The position numbers were made by a program, and so were the translations under genes. A stretch of DNA of 64,000 bases from Oxydemutator sp963693105. GTDB lineage: Bacteria > Pseudomonadota > Gammaproteobacteria > Poriferisulfidales > Oxydemutatoraceae. Location: NCBI GenBank assembly GCA_963693105.1, contig OY843752.1, forward strand, positions 1,612,001 to 1,676,000, in the 5' to 3' direction. Below the pieces are notes generated by a model. That model was not told the DNA's origin. It was given only the letters and a program-made list of their open reading frames with translations, and made no database searches. Positions 34,408 through 42,655 of this stretch are shown piece by piece. The stretch's first letter is position 1. Each line of letters starts with the position of its first letter.

Positions 34408-35069
34408 ACCGGCAGCGCGTTCATCGGTTCGACCACCGTCCCGGCCGTCGCGCCGGACGCGATTCCGGGCAGCGCAATCGTGAGCATCGCCGCGGCGTCC
34501 GGCAGCAATTCTTCGTCGCAGGCGCTCAAACCGCCGCCCAGCACCGCATTCAACGCCTCGCGGTGCGCCCGCCAACCCGAACCTGCGCCGATGCCGCGAA
34601 AATCAGCGGCGCCCGGCACCCGCCCGGGCACGGCCAGACCCTCCTCCCCGACCGGCGCGGCAAGACCGTCCGCGCCCTTGATGAAATGTCCGTAATACAC
34701 CTCGCCCATGCGCGCGTCCATCGCGACCAGCACCGAGTCGGCGGCGTGGCGCTCCATCGCCCGCTGCGCAACCGCCTGCAAATCGGACACCGGCACAACC
34801 GGCAGACCGCGTGCATACGCCACGCTTTGCGCCATGCTGGCGGCGATGCGCACGCCGGTGAACGCGCCCGGCCCCTTGCCGAAAACCAGCGCGTCGAGAC
34901 GGTCGAGGCCGACGCCGGTCTCCCGGAAAAGCGATTCGCACATCTCAAAAATCAGCGTGTTGTGCCGGCGCGGCGCAATCTCGAAGCGGCGGCAAACCGC
35001 GCCGTCGCAATGAAGCGCCGCCGAACACGCCTCGGTCGCGGTGTCAATCGCAAGAACGTTCGCGCTCAT
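34386..35069 (-). CDS. tsaB: tRNA threonylcarbamoyladenosine biosynthesis protein TsaB
   Basis: TsaB is the scaffold that pairs with TsaD and TsaE to make t6A37 in ANN-reading tRNAs. The 227-residue product starts MSANVLAIDTATEACSAAL and has the helix LIFEMCESLF, the GKGPGAFTGVRIAASMAQSVAYA segment typical of TsaB, and VAMDARMGEVYYG. Its ATG overlaps the yoaA stop as ATGA. A tRNA-Thr, whose product is one of the t6A substrates, follows directly on the same strand. Confidence 0.93.
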   Translation of the reverse strand: MSANVLAIDTATEACSAALHCDGAVCRRFEIAPRRHNTLIFEMCESLFRETGVGLDRLDALVFGKGPGAFTGVRIAASMAQSVAYARGLPVVPVSDLQAVAQRAMERHAADSVLVAMDARMGEVYYGHFIKGADGLAAPVGEEGLAVPGRVPGAADFRGIGAGSGWRAHREALNAVLGGGLSACDEELLPDAAAMLTIALPGIASGATAGTVVEPMNALPVYLRSPV

Positions 35070-36985
35070 TGAAAATAACTCTTCAGCGGCGAAATTTTCC
35101 GAAACACTTTCATCGGCGGCAGGCTGTCGAGAAACACCCGCCCGTAGGATTTGGCGTAAATCCTGCGGTCGCCGATGACGATGACGCCGGAATCGGTTTC
35201 ATCGCGAATCAGGCGGCCCATGCTTTGACGCAGCGCAAGCACCGCTTCCGGCAGCGTGTTCTCGGCAAAGAAGTTGCGCTCCTGTTTCCTCGCCCGCGCG
35301 ATCTTCGCCTGCGTCACAGGGTCGCCCGGCGACGCAAACGGCAGGCGGTCTATCATCACGCAACTCAGTGCCGCGCCCTTGACGTCCACGCCCTCGCGGA
35401 AACTGTTGGTGCCAAGCAGCAGCTTGCCGCGGCCATCGCCGAAACGCCGGATCAACTCCATCTTCGGCGCCTGCCCCTGCACCAGCAGCCGCCACGAGGT
35501 GTTGCCGGTCAGCCATTCGGCGGCCCGGTTCAGCGCACGGTGGCTCGTGAACAGCAGGAAAGCCCGCCCGTCGGACATCTCCAGCAGCGGATTGACCGTG
35601 TGCATCAATTCCTCGGTGTAGTGCTCGTCGTTCGGGTCGGGCAGGTTTTCGGGCAGGTAGAGCGCCGTTTGCAGGCGGTAATCGAACGGGCTGTCGAAAG
35701 CGGCCTGCGCGCTGTCCGGGTCGAGCCCCAGTTCGGACAGGAAGTGCGTAAAGTCCTCGCCGACGGCGATGGTCGCCGAGGTGTAAATCCAGTTCGCATC
35801 GTAGAGACGGGTTTTGCCGGCCAGCAGCGAAGAAACGTCGCACGGACTCAGACACAGCTGAAAAGAACGCGAGCCGTGCAAAAACCACGCGACCGCGTCG
35901 CCGCCATCGTCCAGCATGCGGGCAAGACTCTCTTTCACCGCCTCGTTTCTGTGCCACAGGTTCAGCCAGTGCTCCGACAATTCGCGCAACGGTTTCAGGC
36001 GCGACGCCAGCGCCTCCAGCGCATCGTCGAGCGCCTTGCGCCTTTCGTCGAAACGCGCGGCGGACTTTAACGCGGCGGCGGGCGCGCGCTCGGGCAGCTT
36101 CGCAAAAAGCCGCGTGAACCGCTCCAGCGCCTCGCGGCATTTGCCGATGGCCCCGGCCAGCGACTCGTCGTCGGCCTCCTCGGCCTTCGCCGTGCTTTCG
36201 CAATCGCGCAGCAAATCGCCCAGGTTGCGGCTGGTCAGCCGTTCGGTGAAATGGTTCTCGGCCACGCCCCTGAACTGGTGCGCCTCGTCCACGACGATGG
36301 TGTCGGTGCCCGGCAGCAATTCCATAAAACCCTCTTCCTTCAGCGCCATGTCCGCCATCAGCAGATGGTGATTGACGACAACGAGGTCGGCCTTGGCGGC
36401 TTTCTGCCGTGCCTTCGATACGAAACAGCCGCTGTGGTGCGGGCAGCTCGAGCCGAGACAGGTGTCCGGCGTTGACAGCAGCAGCGGCCATACCGGGTCG
36501 TCCTCGGCCACCTCCTTCAGCGAGTTGATGTCGCCGTCATCGGTCTCGCGCGACCAGCGCCGGATGGTGTCAACGCTTTTCCCGGCGTCCGGGTCGAGCA
36601 TCTGCGTTTGCGCGTAGCGGTCGAGCCGCTCCAGGCACAGGTAATTGCCGCGCCCCTTGAGCAGCGCGGTTTCAATCCGCGCGCCCACCGCTTCGAGCAC
36701 AATCGGCAGGTCCTTGAAATAAATCTGATCCTGCAGGTGGCGCGTTCCGGTCGAGATGATCGTGCGCCGCTTCGACAACACCGCCGGCACCAGATAGGCG
36801 AACGTCTTGCCGATGCCGGTGCCCGCCTCGACCACCAGGCTGTCGCAGCGGGCGACGGCCTCGGCCACCCGCTGCGCCATCGCCAGTTGCTGCGGGCGTT
36901 CGCTGAAACCGTCAATGCACCTGGCAAAGGGGCCTTTGCCGGACAGCAGGTCGGCGCAGCGCCGCGGGAAATCGACATCGTTCAT
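35066..36985 (-). CDS. YoaA/DinG-type iron-sulfur DNA helicase
   Basis: Members are XPD-like 5'-3' helicases in DNA repair; YoaA works with the polymerase clamp-loader subunit chi. The 639-residue product has Walker A AGTGIGKT (54-61), the four iron-sulfur Cys at 117, 176, 181 and 187 (NYLCLERL and DTCLGSSCPHHSGC), DEAH at 233-236, and in the second RecA domain TNSFREGVDVKGAALSCV and RQSMGRLIRDETDSGVIV. Length fits YoaA (about 636) better than DinG (about 716). It lies between ispF (6-nt gap) and tsaB (4-bp overlap), the same position as next to tsaB in E. coli. Confidence 0.92.
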   Translation of the reverse strand: MNDVDFPRRCADLLSGKGPFARCIDGFSERPQQLAMAQRVAEAVARCDSLVVEAGTGIGKTFAYLVPAVLSKRRTIISTGTRHLQDQIYFKDLPIVLEAVGARIETALLKGRGNYLCLERLDRYAQTQMLDPDAGKSVDTIRRWSRETDDGDINSLKEVAEDDPVWPLLLSTPDTCLGSSCPHHSGCFVSKARQKAAKADLVVVNHHLLMADMALKEEGFMELLPGTDTIVVDEAHQFRGVAENHFTERLTSRNLGDLLRDCESTAKAEEADDESLAGAIGKCREALERFTRLFAKLPERAPAAALKSAARFDERRKALDDALEALASRLKPLRELSEHWLNLWHRNEAVKESLARMLDDGGDAVAWFLHGSRSFQLCLSPCDVSSLLAGKTRLYDANWIYTSATIAVGEDFTHFLSELGLDPDSAQAAFDSPFDYRLQTALYLPENLPDPNDEHYTEELMHTVNPLLEMSDGRAFLLFTSHRALNRAAEWLTGNTSWRLLVQGQAPKMELIRRFGDGRGKLLLGTNSFREGVDVKGAALSCVMIDRLPFASPGDPVTQAKIARARKQERNFFAENTLPEAVLALRQSMGRLIRDETDSGVIVIGDRRIYAKSYGRVFLDSLPPMKVFRKISPLKSYFQ

Positions 36986-36991
36986 CGCGCG

Positions 36992-37477
36992 TCAGGCGCG
37001 TCCAATCAGCGCGACGCTGTGGGCGGCCAGTCCCTCCTGGCGTCCGGCAAAGCCCAGTTGCTCGGTCGTCGTCGCCTTGATGCTGATGCGCTCCGATGCA
37101 AGCGACAGGTCTTCGGCCAGGTTCTCGCGCATACGCGGAATGTGCGGCTGCATCTTCGGCTCCTGCGCGACCAGCGTCGAGTCCAGGTTGACGATCTCAA
37201 ACCCCGCGCCGGCCAGCATCTCGTGCACCTTGTGCAATAACCAGCGGCTGTTGATGGACTCGTAGGCTTCGTTGTGATCCGGAAAGTGCGAGCCGATGTC
37301 GCCGAGCGCGGCGGCGCCCAGCAGCGCGTCGCACACCGAGTGAATCAGCACGTCACCGTCGGAATGGGCCTTCAGCCCGCGGTTAAACGGAATCCGCACA
37401 CCGCCTATGACGATGTATTTGCCCTCACAAAAGGCGTGCACGTCATAACCGTGTCCGATTCGAAGTCCGTCGTTCAT
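36992..37477 (-). CDS. ispF: 2-C-methyl-D-erythritol 2,4-cyclodiphosphate synthase
   Basis: IspF makes the cyclodiphosphate in the MEP isoprenoid pathway. The 161-residue product begins with RIGHGYDVHAF (metal ligands Asp and His), then LKAHSDGDVLIHSVCDALLGAAALGDIG, FPDHNEAYESINS and ATTTEQLGFAGRQEGLA. ATG 37477 overlaps the ispD stop as ATGA; upstream open sequence belongs to ispD. Confidence 0.97.
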   Translation of the reverse strand: MNDGLRIGHGYDVHAFCEGKYIVIGGVRIPFNRGLKAHSDGDVLIHSVCDALLGAAALGDIGSHFPDHNEAYESINSRWLLHKVHEMLAGAGFEIVNLDSTLVAQEPKMQPHIPRMRENLAEDLSLASERISIKATTTEQLGFAGRQEGLAAHSVALIGRA

Positions 37478-38163
37478 TTGTTGTCTCCCAATCCCAGGTA
37501 ATTTTCCGCGCAACGCAAGTCCTCCGGGTAGGTAATCTTGACGTTGCCGACGTCGCCGACCACCGCTTTTACCCGATGACCGGCGCGCTCCATCGCGCTG
37601 GCCTCGTCGGTTATCTCGACACCGTCGGCCAGCGCGCGCTCCAGCGCCTCGCACAACAGGCGGTAACGAAACACCTGCGGCGTCGCCACCCGCACGACAC
37701 GTTCGCGGTCGAGCGTGCGCTCGACGTAATCACCGGCCACCTGCTTGACCGTGTCGCTGATCGGCACGACCAGGATGGCGCCGGCTTGCTCGTCGGCCGC
37801 CTCGCTCAGCAGGCGCGCCAAATCCGTGCCGCGCAGACAGGGCCGCACGGCGTCGTGGACGGCAACCCAGTCGTCGCCGGCCAGACCGGACAGCGCTTCA
37901 AGCGCGTTGCGCACGGATTCGGCGCGGCTGCTCCCGCCGGTGCATGACAACACGCGCGCATCGTTTGCAAAGCGACTTTCCGACCAACGGTCGTCTATGG
38001 CCGACAAAGCGACCATCACCGTGCCTATCGCCGGGTGGGCGAGCAGCGCCGCGAGGCTGCGATCGAGCACGCTGGCGCCGCCCAGCGGCAGGTATTGCTT
38101 GGGCACATCGCCGTTCATGCGCACGCCGCAGCCGGCGGCAGGCACGACGCCCCAGCATTTCAT
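37474..38163 (-). CDS. ispD: 2-C-methyl-D-erythritol 4-phosphate cytidylyltransferase
   Basis: IspD forms CDP-methylerythritol from MEP and CTP. The 229-residue product has the nucleotide loop VVPAAGCGVRMNGDVPKQYL, GGSSRAESVRNALEAL, VHDAVRPCLRGTDLARLL and RVATPQVFRYRLL, the family signatures. In most members the loop reads AAGxGxRM; here it is AAGCGVRM. It overlaps both ftsB and ispF by 4 bp. Confidence 0.96.
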   Translation of the reverse strand: MKCWGVVPAAGCGVRMNGDVPKQYLPLGGASVLDRSLAALLAHPAIGTVMVALSAIDDRWSESRFANDARVLSCTGGSSRAESVRNALEALSGLAGDDWVAVHDAVRPCLRGTDLARLLSEAADEQAGAILVVPISDTVKQVAGDYVERTLDRERVVRVATPQVFRYRLLCEALERALADGVEITDEASAMERAGHRVKAVVGDVGNVKITYPEDLRCAENYLGLGDNK

Positions 38164-38534
38164 TCGCGTACGCGCTCCCGCCTCTCGTCCGGCCCGTCGT
38201 CCGGCCCGCTCTCCGCCCCGGCTCCGCGTTCGATGACTCTAAAAAACATTTCTCCCGGCTTGACCATGCCGAGATCTTCGCGCGCCTTTTCCTCAATCGC
38301 GCTGACGCCGGTCTTGACATCGCGCACCTCGCGCGCGAGCGCCTCGTTCTGCTCTTTGAGGCCGTGGTTGATCAGGCGTTCCTGTTCGTTGGCGTCGCGC
38401 AGACTCCACCAGTGCAACAGGCCGTCGTCGCCCCACAGCGAGAATTGCAACATCACCAGCAGCACCAGCAGCACGATGCCGAGCAACCGCGCGCCGGGGC
38501 GGCGCCGGCCGCGTTGGACGCGCGCCGCCGTCAC
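38160..38534 (-). CDS. ftsB: cell division protein FtsB
   Basis: FtsB forms the FtsQLB complex that triggers septal wall synthesis. The 124-residue product from GTG 38534 has a basic cytosolic start, one membrane helix (LLGIVLLVLLVMLQFSLWG, about 18-36), then a coiled coil (LRDANEQERLINHGLKEQNEALAREV) and EEKAREDLGMVKPGEMFFRVIE, the standard FtsB end. It carries a charged tail of about 18 residues beyond the usual end. GTG overlaps the ribE stop (GTGA), and its own stop overlaps the ispD ATG. Confidence 0.92.
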   Translation of the reverse strand: MTAARVQRGRRRPGARLLGIVLLVLLVMLQFSLWGDDGLLHWWSLRDANEQERLINHGLKEQNEALAREVRDVKTGVSAIEEKAREDLGMVKPGEMFFRVIERGAGAESGPDDGPDERRERVRE

Positions 38535-39124
38535 CGCGACTCCATCAAGCGCTCGAGGTAGCGCGCCAGCAGGTCCACCTCGATGTTGACGGCGTCGCCG
38601 ATGCGCCGGTTTGAGAAAGTCGTCGCCGCCAGCGTGTACGGGATGACATTGACCGAGAAACAAGACGCGCCGACCTCGTTGACTGTCAGACTGACGCCGT
38701 CCACGCAAACCGATCCCTTGCGCGCCAGATAGCGCGCGAGTGCTTCGGGAAAACGAATGTCCAGGCGCCGCGACTCGCCGTCCTCGTCGCAGGCGGTGAT
38801 TTCACCGACGCCGTCCACGTGGCCGCTGACAAAATGGCCGTCGAATCTTCCCGACGCCGCCAGCGCCGGTTCCAGATTGACCGCGTCGCCGACCTCCAGG
38901 CCGCCGAGCGTCGTGCACGACAGGGTTTCAGCCGACACATCGGCGGCGAAAGCGGCGCCGTTGCATTCGGCGACGGTCAGGCAGACGCCGCTGACGGACC
39001 AACTGGCGCCGGCGGAGATGTTCTTTGCGAAACGCGGCCCGGTCTCGAACCGAAGACGGCGCCCGCGCGGCAAATCCGCGACTTCCGCGACCCGGCCCGT
39101 CGTCCGCACAATGCCGCTGAACAT
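38531..39124 (-). CDS. ribE: riboflavin synthase alpha chain
   Basis: This enzyme makes riboflavin from two lumazines. The 197-residue product is two tandem lumazine-binding domains, the first starting MFSGIVRTTGRV with SVSGVCLTVAE, the second with GHFVSGHVDGVGEI, VCVDGVSLTVNEV and NVIPYTLAATTF. It follows the proteasome-like gene with a 3-nt gap, and ribD lies one gene further upstream. No FMN riboswitch is seen in the cluster. The gene is called ribC or ribE depending on species. Confidence 0.96.
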   Translation of the reverse strand: MFSGIVRTTGRVAEVADLPRGRRLRFETGPRFAKNISAGASWSVSGVCLTVAECNGAAFAADVSAETLSCTTLGGLEVGDAVNLEPALAASGRFDGHFVSGHVDGVGEITACDEDGESRRLDIRFPEALARYLARKGSVCVDGVSLTVNEVGASCFSVNVIPYTLAATTFSNRRIGDAVNIEVDLLARYLERLMESR

Positions 39125-39127
39125 CGC

Positions 39128-39712
39128 TCAGGCGGGCGAGTTTTTGTCGAGGGCGGCCGAGTATATCGTCAGCGGCAGGGCGCTTGAATTGTCGAACTCG
39201 GCGGCGGCACAGACACCGGCGCGCGCGATTTCCTCGGCCTCGTTGAAATGTCCGTGAACCGCGAACATCGCGCCGAGGGCGAACTCGGCGCCGGCGCCGA
39301 TGGCCCAGAACCTCGAGTACTCGAACACCTCGCGCAGCGAAAACACGGAAAACATGCCGTGCCGATTGATGATGAGGGCGTCAATGCGGCTCGACTCGTA
39401 GGGCGAGTCGTCGTCCTCTTTGGGGTTGAGGTAGTAGTGTTCTTTCAGCAGCGGGTGGATTTTGCGAAACGACTCGAAGATCGCCATGCGCGAACTGAAA
39501 TCGTAATCGGCGCCGTTGTCCCACAGCAGACTCCTCACCACCGCGTCGTGGGCGGCGCTGCCGACGATGCCGATGTAGTTGCCGTTGTACTCAAAAATCT
39601 TGTCGTGCGACAACTCGTAGTCGCTGCTTTGCTTGACGTCGCCGAAGCTGGTCAGCGTGTCCGCCGCGATGCACACGCAACCGTTCTTGCGCACCGCCAC
39701 TATCGTGGACAT
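39128..39712 (-). CDS. proteasome-like Ntn-hydrolase (HslV/BPH-like), Ser at nucleophile position
   Basis: The 194-residue product has the proteasome-beta fold pattern: MSTIVAVRKNGCVCIAADTLTSFG, EYNGNYIGIVGSAAHD, the SSRIDALIINRHGMFSVFSLREVFEYSRFWAIGAGAEFALGAM part and DNSSALPL. It resembles HslV and the simple beta-ring peptidases described in some proteobacteria (BPH). In these the residue after the initiator Met is the Thr nucleophile; here it is Ser2, with Thr3 next. No ATPase partner gene (hslU) is nearby. It lies inside the riboflavin cluster, overlapping the ribD end by 13 bp. Target proteins unknown. Confidence 0.75.
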   Translation of the reverse strand: MSTIVAVRKNGCVCIAADTLTSFGDVKQSSDYELSHDKIFEYNGNYIGIVGSAAHDAVVRSLLWDNGADYDFSSRMAIFESFRKIHPLLKEHYYLNPKEDDDSPYESSRIDALIINRHGMFSVFSLREVFEYSRFWAIGAGAEFALGAMFAVHGHFNEAEEIARAGVCAAAEFDNSSALPLTIYSAALDKNSPA

Positions 39713-40806
39713 GGCCTCGCCAATATTCTGATGTCGTCTCCAATCATGCGCACGTCCCGGTAATCAAATTCCCTCCGCTGGTCCATACTTTCAATGATAT
39801 CGCCGAATTGCGCAAGCCCCTTGCCGGTATGCCCCAACAGATGCGGCGCCAGATAGAGCAGCAATTCATCGCACAGACCGGCCTCAATCAGCGCACCGCT
39901 CAGACCTGCGCCGCCTTCCACCTGCACTTCGTTGATCTCGAAACGCCCGGCGAGCGTCTCCAGCAGCGCCGCCAGCGGCACACGTCCGCCCTCAAAAGCA
40001 AGCACCTCGACTCCGCGCGCCGTGAATTCCGCGGCGTGTTTTGCGTCGGCGCCACAAACGGCGACGGCGGCCCGGCCCTCCGGCGCGTAAATCCGCGCCG
40101 TCGGCGGCGTCTTCAAGGAGCCGTCCACGACGACGCGCATCGGCTGGCATATTTCGCCGGACACGCCCAGGTCGGAAGCGGACAGGCGCACGTTCAACCG
40201 CGGGTCGTCGTACACCACCGTGCCGCTGCCGGTCAGCAGCGCGCCGCTTTGCGCGCGCCAGAACTGCACGTCACGGCGCGACGCCGCGCCGCTGATCCAG
40301 GCGCTGTCTCCCGAAGCCAACGCGATGCGCCCGTCGAGACTGACCGCCGACTTGATCCGCAACCACGGACGCCGCCGCGTCATGCGCGAGATGAAGCCGC
40401 GGTTCAGGCGGCGCGCCTCGTCGGCGAGCAGGCCGTATTCAACGTCCATGCCGGCCTCGCGCAAGGCGGCCAGGCCGGCGCCGTTCACTTGCGGGTTGGG
40501 GTCGCGCATCGCCGCGACCACGCGCGCAACCCCGGCCTGCACCAGCGCCGTGCTGCACGGCGGCGTTTTGCCGTGGTGCGAACACGGCTCCAACGTCAGA
40601 TAAACCGTCGCGCCGCGCGCCGCGTCGCCGGCCTCGCGCAGCGCGATGATCTCGGCATGCGCGTCGCCGGTCCTGTGGTGGAACCCCTCGCCGACGATGC
40701 GCCCGTCCCTGGCGATGACGCAGCCGACCCTCGGGTTGGGGTGTGCGGTGTACAGCCCGCGCCGCGCCAGCGCCAGCGCCTTGCACATAAAATAAGTGTC
40801 ATTCAT
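39700..40806 (-). CDS. ribD: bifunctional deaminase/reductase RibD
   Basis: RibD catalyses the deamination and side-chain reduction that follow GTP cyclohydrolase II in riboflavin synthesis. From ATG 40806 the product is 368 residues: an N-terminal cytidine-deaminase-type zinc domain (HAEIIALREAG with TLEPCSHHGKTPPC) and a C-terminal reductase domain (RPWLRIKSAVSLDGRIALASGDSAWISG, SGTVVYDDPRLNVR, VEGGAGLSGALIEAGLCDELLLYLAP). The ATG lies 8 bp inside the nrdR end, the usual nrdR-ribD coupling. Confidence 0.96.
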   Translation of the reverse strand: MNDTYFMCKALALARRGLYTAHPNPRVGCVIARDGRIVGEGFHHRTGDAHAEIIALREAGDAARGATVYLTLEPCSHHGKTPPCSTALVQAGVARVVAAMRDPNPQVNGAGLAALREAGMDVEYGLLADEARRLNRGFISRMTRRRPWLRIKSAVSLDGRIALASGDSAWISGAASRRDVQFWRAQSGALLTGSGTVVYDDPRLNVRLSASDLGVSGEICQPMRVVVDGSLKTPPTARIYAPEGRAAVAVCGADAKHAAEFTARGVEVLAFEGGRVPLAALLETLAGRFEINEVQVEGGAGLSGALIEAGLCDELLLYLAPHLLGHTGKGLAQFGDIIESMDQRREFDYRDVRMIGDDIRILARPCPR

Positions 40807-41296
40807 CAATGTCGAGCGGCAGTTGCTTGTCGTCCCCGCCGTCCGGGTGGCCGCCGATTCCTTCCACCAGCTCGCGAAACGCACCGGCGGTCTGGAAGTT
40901 TTTGTAAACCGAGGCAAAACGCACGTAAGCGACCTGGTCCAGTTTCTCCAGTTCGCGCATCACCGCCTGGCCGATGCGAACGGAATCCATCTCCTGCTTT
41001 CTGACCGACATGACGCCGAGTTCGACCGCCTCAACCACCGCGCCGATGGCGCCTTCGGGAATCGGCCTCTTGGCCGTCGCCACCTCGATGCTGCGGCGCA
41101 ATTTGTCGGCGTCAAACGGCTCGCGGCGGCCGTCACGCTTGACCACCTTGGGAGCGGTCAGGTGCAGGGTTTCGTACGTGGTAAAACGTTTGCGGCAGGC
41201 CTTGCATTCACGCCGCCGCCGGATGCAGTTGTTGCCGGGAACAGGCCGCGTGTCGGTAACTTCAGTCCTGGATTCGCCGCAGAATGGACAATTCAC
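40799..41296 (-). CDS. nrdR: transcriptional repressor NrdR
   Basis: NrdR represses ribonucleotide reductase genes in response to ATP/dATP. The 165-residue product has the zinc ribbon CPFCGES ... RRRRECKACRKRFTTYE at residues 3-43 and the ATP-cone (VVKRDGRREPFDADKLRRSIEVATAKRP). GTG 41296 is the start. It follows glyA after 24 nt; glyA-nrdR-ribD is a conserved order in gammaproteobacteria. No ribonucleotide reductase genes are in the window. Confidence 0.97.
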   Translation of the reverse strand: MNCPFCGESRTEVTDTRPVPGNNCIRRRRECKACRKRFTTYETLHLTAPKVVKRDGRREPFDADKLRRSIEVATAKRPIPEGAIGAVVEAVELGVMSVRKQEMDSVRIGQAVMRELEKLDQVAYVRFASVYKNFQTAGAFRELVEGIGGHPDGGDDKQLPLDIDE

Positions 41297-41320
41297 TTCA
41301 GGCGGTGCGCGCTCACGCTT

Positions 41321-42574
41321 TCAGTTTCCGTAAACCGGGAATTTGCGGCACAACCCGGTGACCTTCTCCCTGACTGCGGCGATGGTGCTCTCGTTTTCGA
41401 TGTCGTCGAGCACATCGCACAGCAGATTGGTCAGTTCGGCGGTGCTTTCGTTGTCGAAACCGCGGGTCGTGATGGCCGGCGTTCCGAGGCGCAACCCGCC
41501 GGTCACGAAGGGCGAGTTCGGGTCGTTCGGCACGCTGTTTTTGTTGACCGTGATGTGAGCGCGGCTCAGCGCCGCATCCGCCGCCTTGCCGGTCATGCCT
41601 CTGGAAATCAGGCTGACCAGCATCAGGTGGTTCTCGGTGCCGCCCGAAACAATGTCGTAGCCGCGCTTGACCATGGTGTCGGCCATGATCACGGCATTGC
41701 TCTTGACCAGGCGGATGTATTCCTTGAACTCCGGCTGCATGGCCTCTTTGAACGCGATCGCCTTGGCGGCGATGACGTGCATCAGCGGGCCGCCCTGCAT
41801 ACCGGGGAAAACCATCGAGTTGAGTTTTTTCTCAATCTCCTTGTTGCTCCGACTGATGATGAAACCGCTGCGCGGGCCGCGCAATGTCTTGTGCGTGGTC
41901 GAAGTCACGACGTCGGCGTGTGGCACCGGACTGGGATACTCGTCCGCAGCCACCAGACCAGACACGTGCGCCATATCCACCACCAGAAAGGCGCCGACTT
42001 TCGCGGCGATGGCCGCCATCCGCTCCCAGTCCACAACCCGCGAATACGCTGAAAAACCGGCGATGACCATTTTCGGTTTGCATTCGAGGGCCTGCTTCTC
42101 GATCTCGTCATAAACCAACAAGCCGTCTTCGTTGATGCCGTACTGCACCGCGTTGAAAATCTGGCCGGAGAAATTCACCTTGGCGCCGTGCGTCAGGTGG
42201 CCGCCGTGCGCGAGGCTCATCCCCAGGATGGTGTCGCCCGGCTTGCACAACGCGAGATACACCGCGGCGTTGGCCTGCGAACCGGAGTGCGGCTGCACGT
42301 TGGCGTAGTCGGCGCCGTAGAGTTCCTTCAGCCGGTCGATTGCGAGTTGCTCGGCGACGTCCACATTCTCGCAGCCGCCGTAATAGCGTTTTCCGGGGTA
42401 GCCTTCGGCGTACTTGTTGGTCAGCACCGAGCCTTGCGCCTCCATCACGCACGGGCTGGTGTAGTTTTCCGACGCAATCAACTCAATGTGGTCTTCCTGG
42501 CGCTTGCGCTCGGTTTCCATTGCGATGGACAGTTCGGAATCAAAATCCGCGATTCTCGTGCTGGTTTTGAACAT
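41321..42574 (-). CDS. glyA: serine hydroxymethyltransferase
   Basis: GlyA converts serine and THF to glycine and methylene-THF, the substrate of MetF. The 417-residue product has HIELIASENYTSPCVMEAQGS, YAEGYPGKRYYGGCE, the PLP-lysine motif VVTSTTHKTLRGPRSG and NKNSVPNDPNSPF. A GGAAG ribosome site lies 5 nt before ATG 42574, and a strong promoter lies at 42613-42641. It heads a run of ten same-strand genes down to tsaB. Confidence 0.98.
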   Translation of the reverse strand: MFKTSTRIADFDSELSIAMETERKRQEDHIELIASENYTSPCVMEAQGSVLTNKYAEGYPGKRYYGGCENVDVAEQLAIDRLKELYGADYANVQPHSGSQANAAVYLALCKPGDTILGMSLAHGGHLTHGAKVNFSGQIFNAVQYGINEDGLLVYDEIEKQALECKPKMVIAGFSAYSRVVDWERMAAIAAKVGAFLVVDMAHVSGLVAADEYPSPVPHADVVTSTTHKTLRGPRSGFIISRSNKEIEKKLNSMVFPGMQGGPLMHVIAAKAIAFKEAMQPEFKEYIRLVKSNAVIMADTMVKRGYDIVSGGTENHLMLVSLISRGMTGKAADAALSRAHITVNKNSVPNDPNSPFVTGGLRLGTPAITTRGFDNESTAELTNLLCDVLDDIENESTIAAVREKVTGLCRKFPVYGN

Positions 42575-42612
42575 GTTTCTTCCTGTGGTTGGGAGAGGTG
42601 TGACAAGGCCGC

Positions 42613-42641
42613 ATTATATCCTGAAAGCGGCGCTGTGTCAG
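42613..42641 (-). promoter_or_regulatory. strong candidate sigma70 promoter of the glyA operon
   Basis: On the minus strand CTGACA (42641-42636), exactly 17 bp and TATAAT (42618-42613) match consensus at 5 of 6 and 6 of 6 positions. The -35 box includes the stop codon of the giant upstream gene, so the two transcription units are packed without spare DNA. Confidence 0.7.
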
Positions 42642-42655
42642 GGAATGACAGCGCC
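42629..42655 (-). terminator. inverted repeat at the end of the giant gene
   Basis: GGCGCTGT and ACAGCGCC form a perfect 8-bp stem with an 11-nt loop that contains the stop codon of the giant ORF. The tail GCTTTC is not U-rich, so it is at best a weak terminator; it also overlaps the glyA -35 box. Confidence 0.4.

Noticed and set aside
39125..42637. FMN riboswitch before the riboflavin genes
   Set aside because: ribD and ribE are coupled to nrdR and the peptidase gene with overlaps or gaps of 3 bp, so there is no room; no RFN-like sequence appears before glyA.
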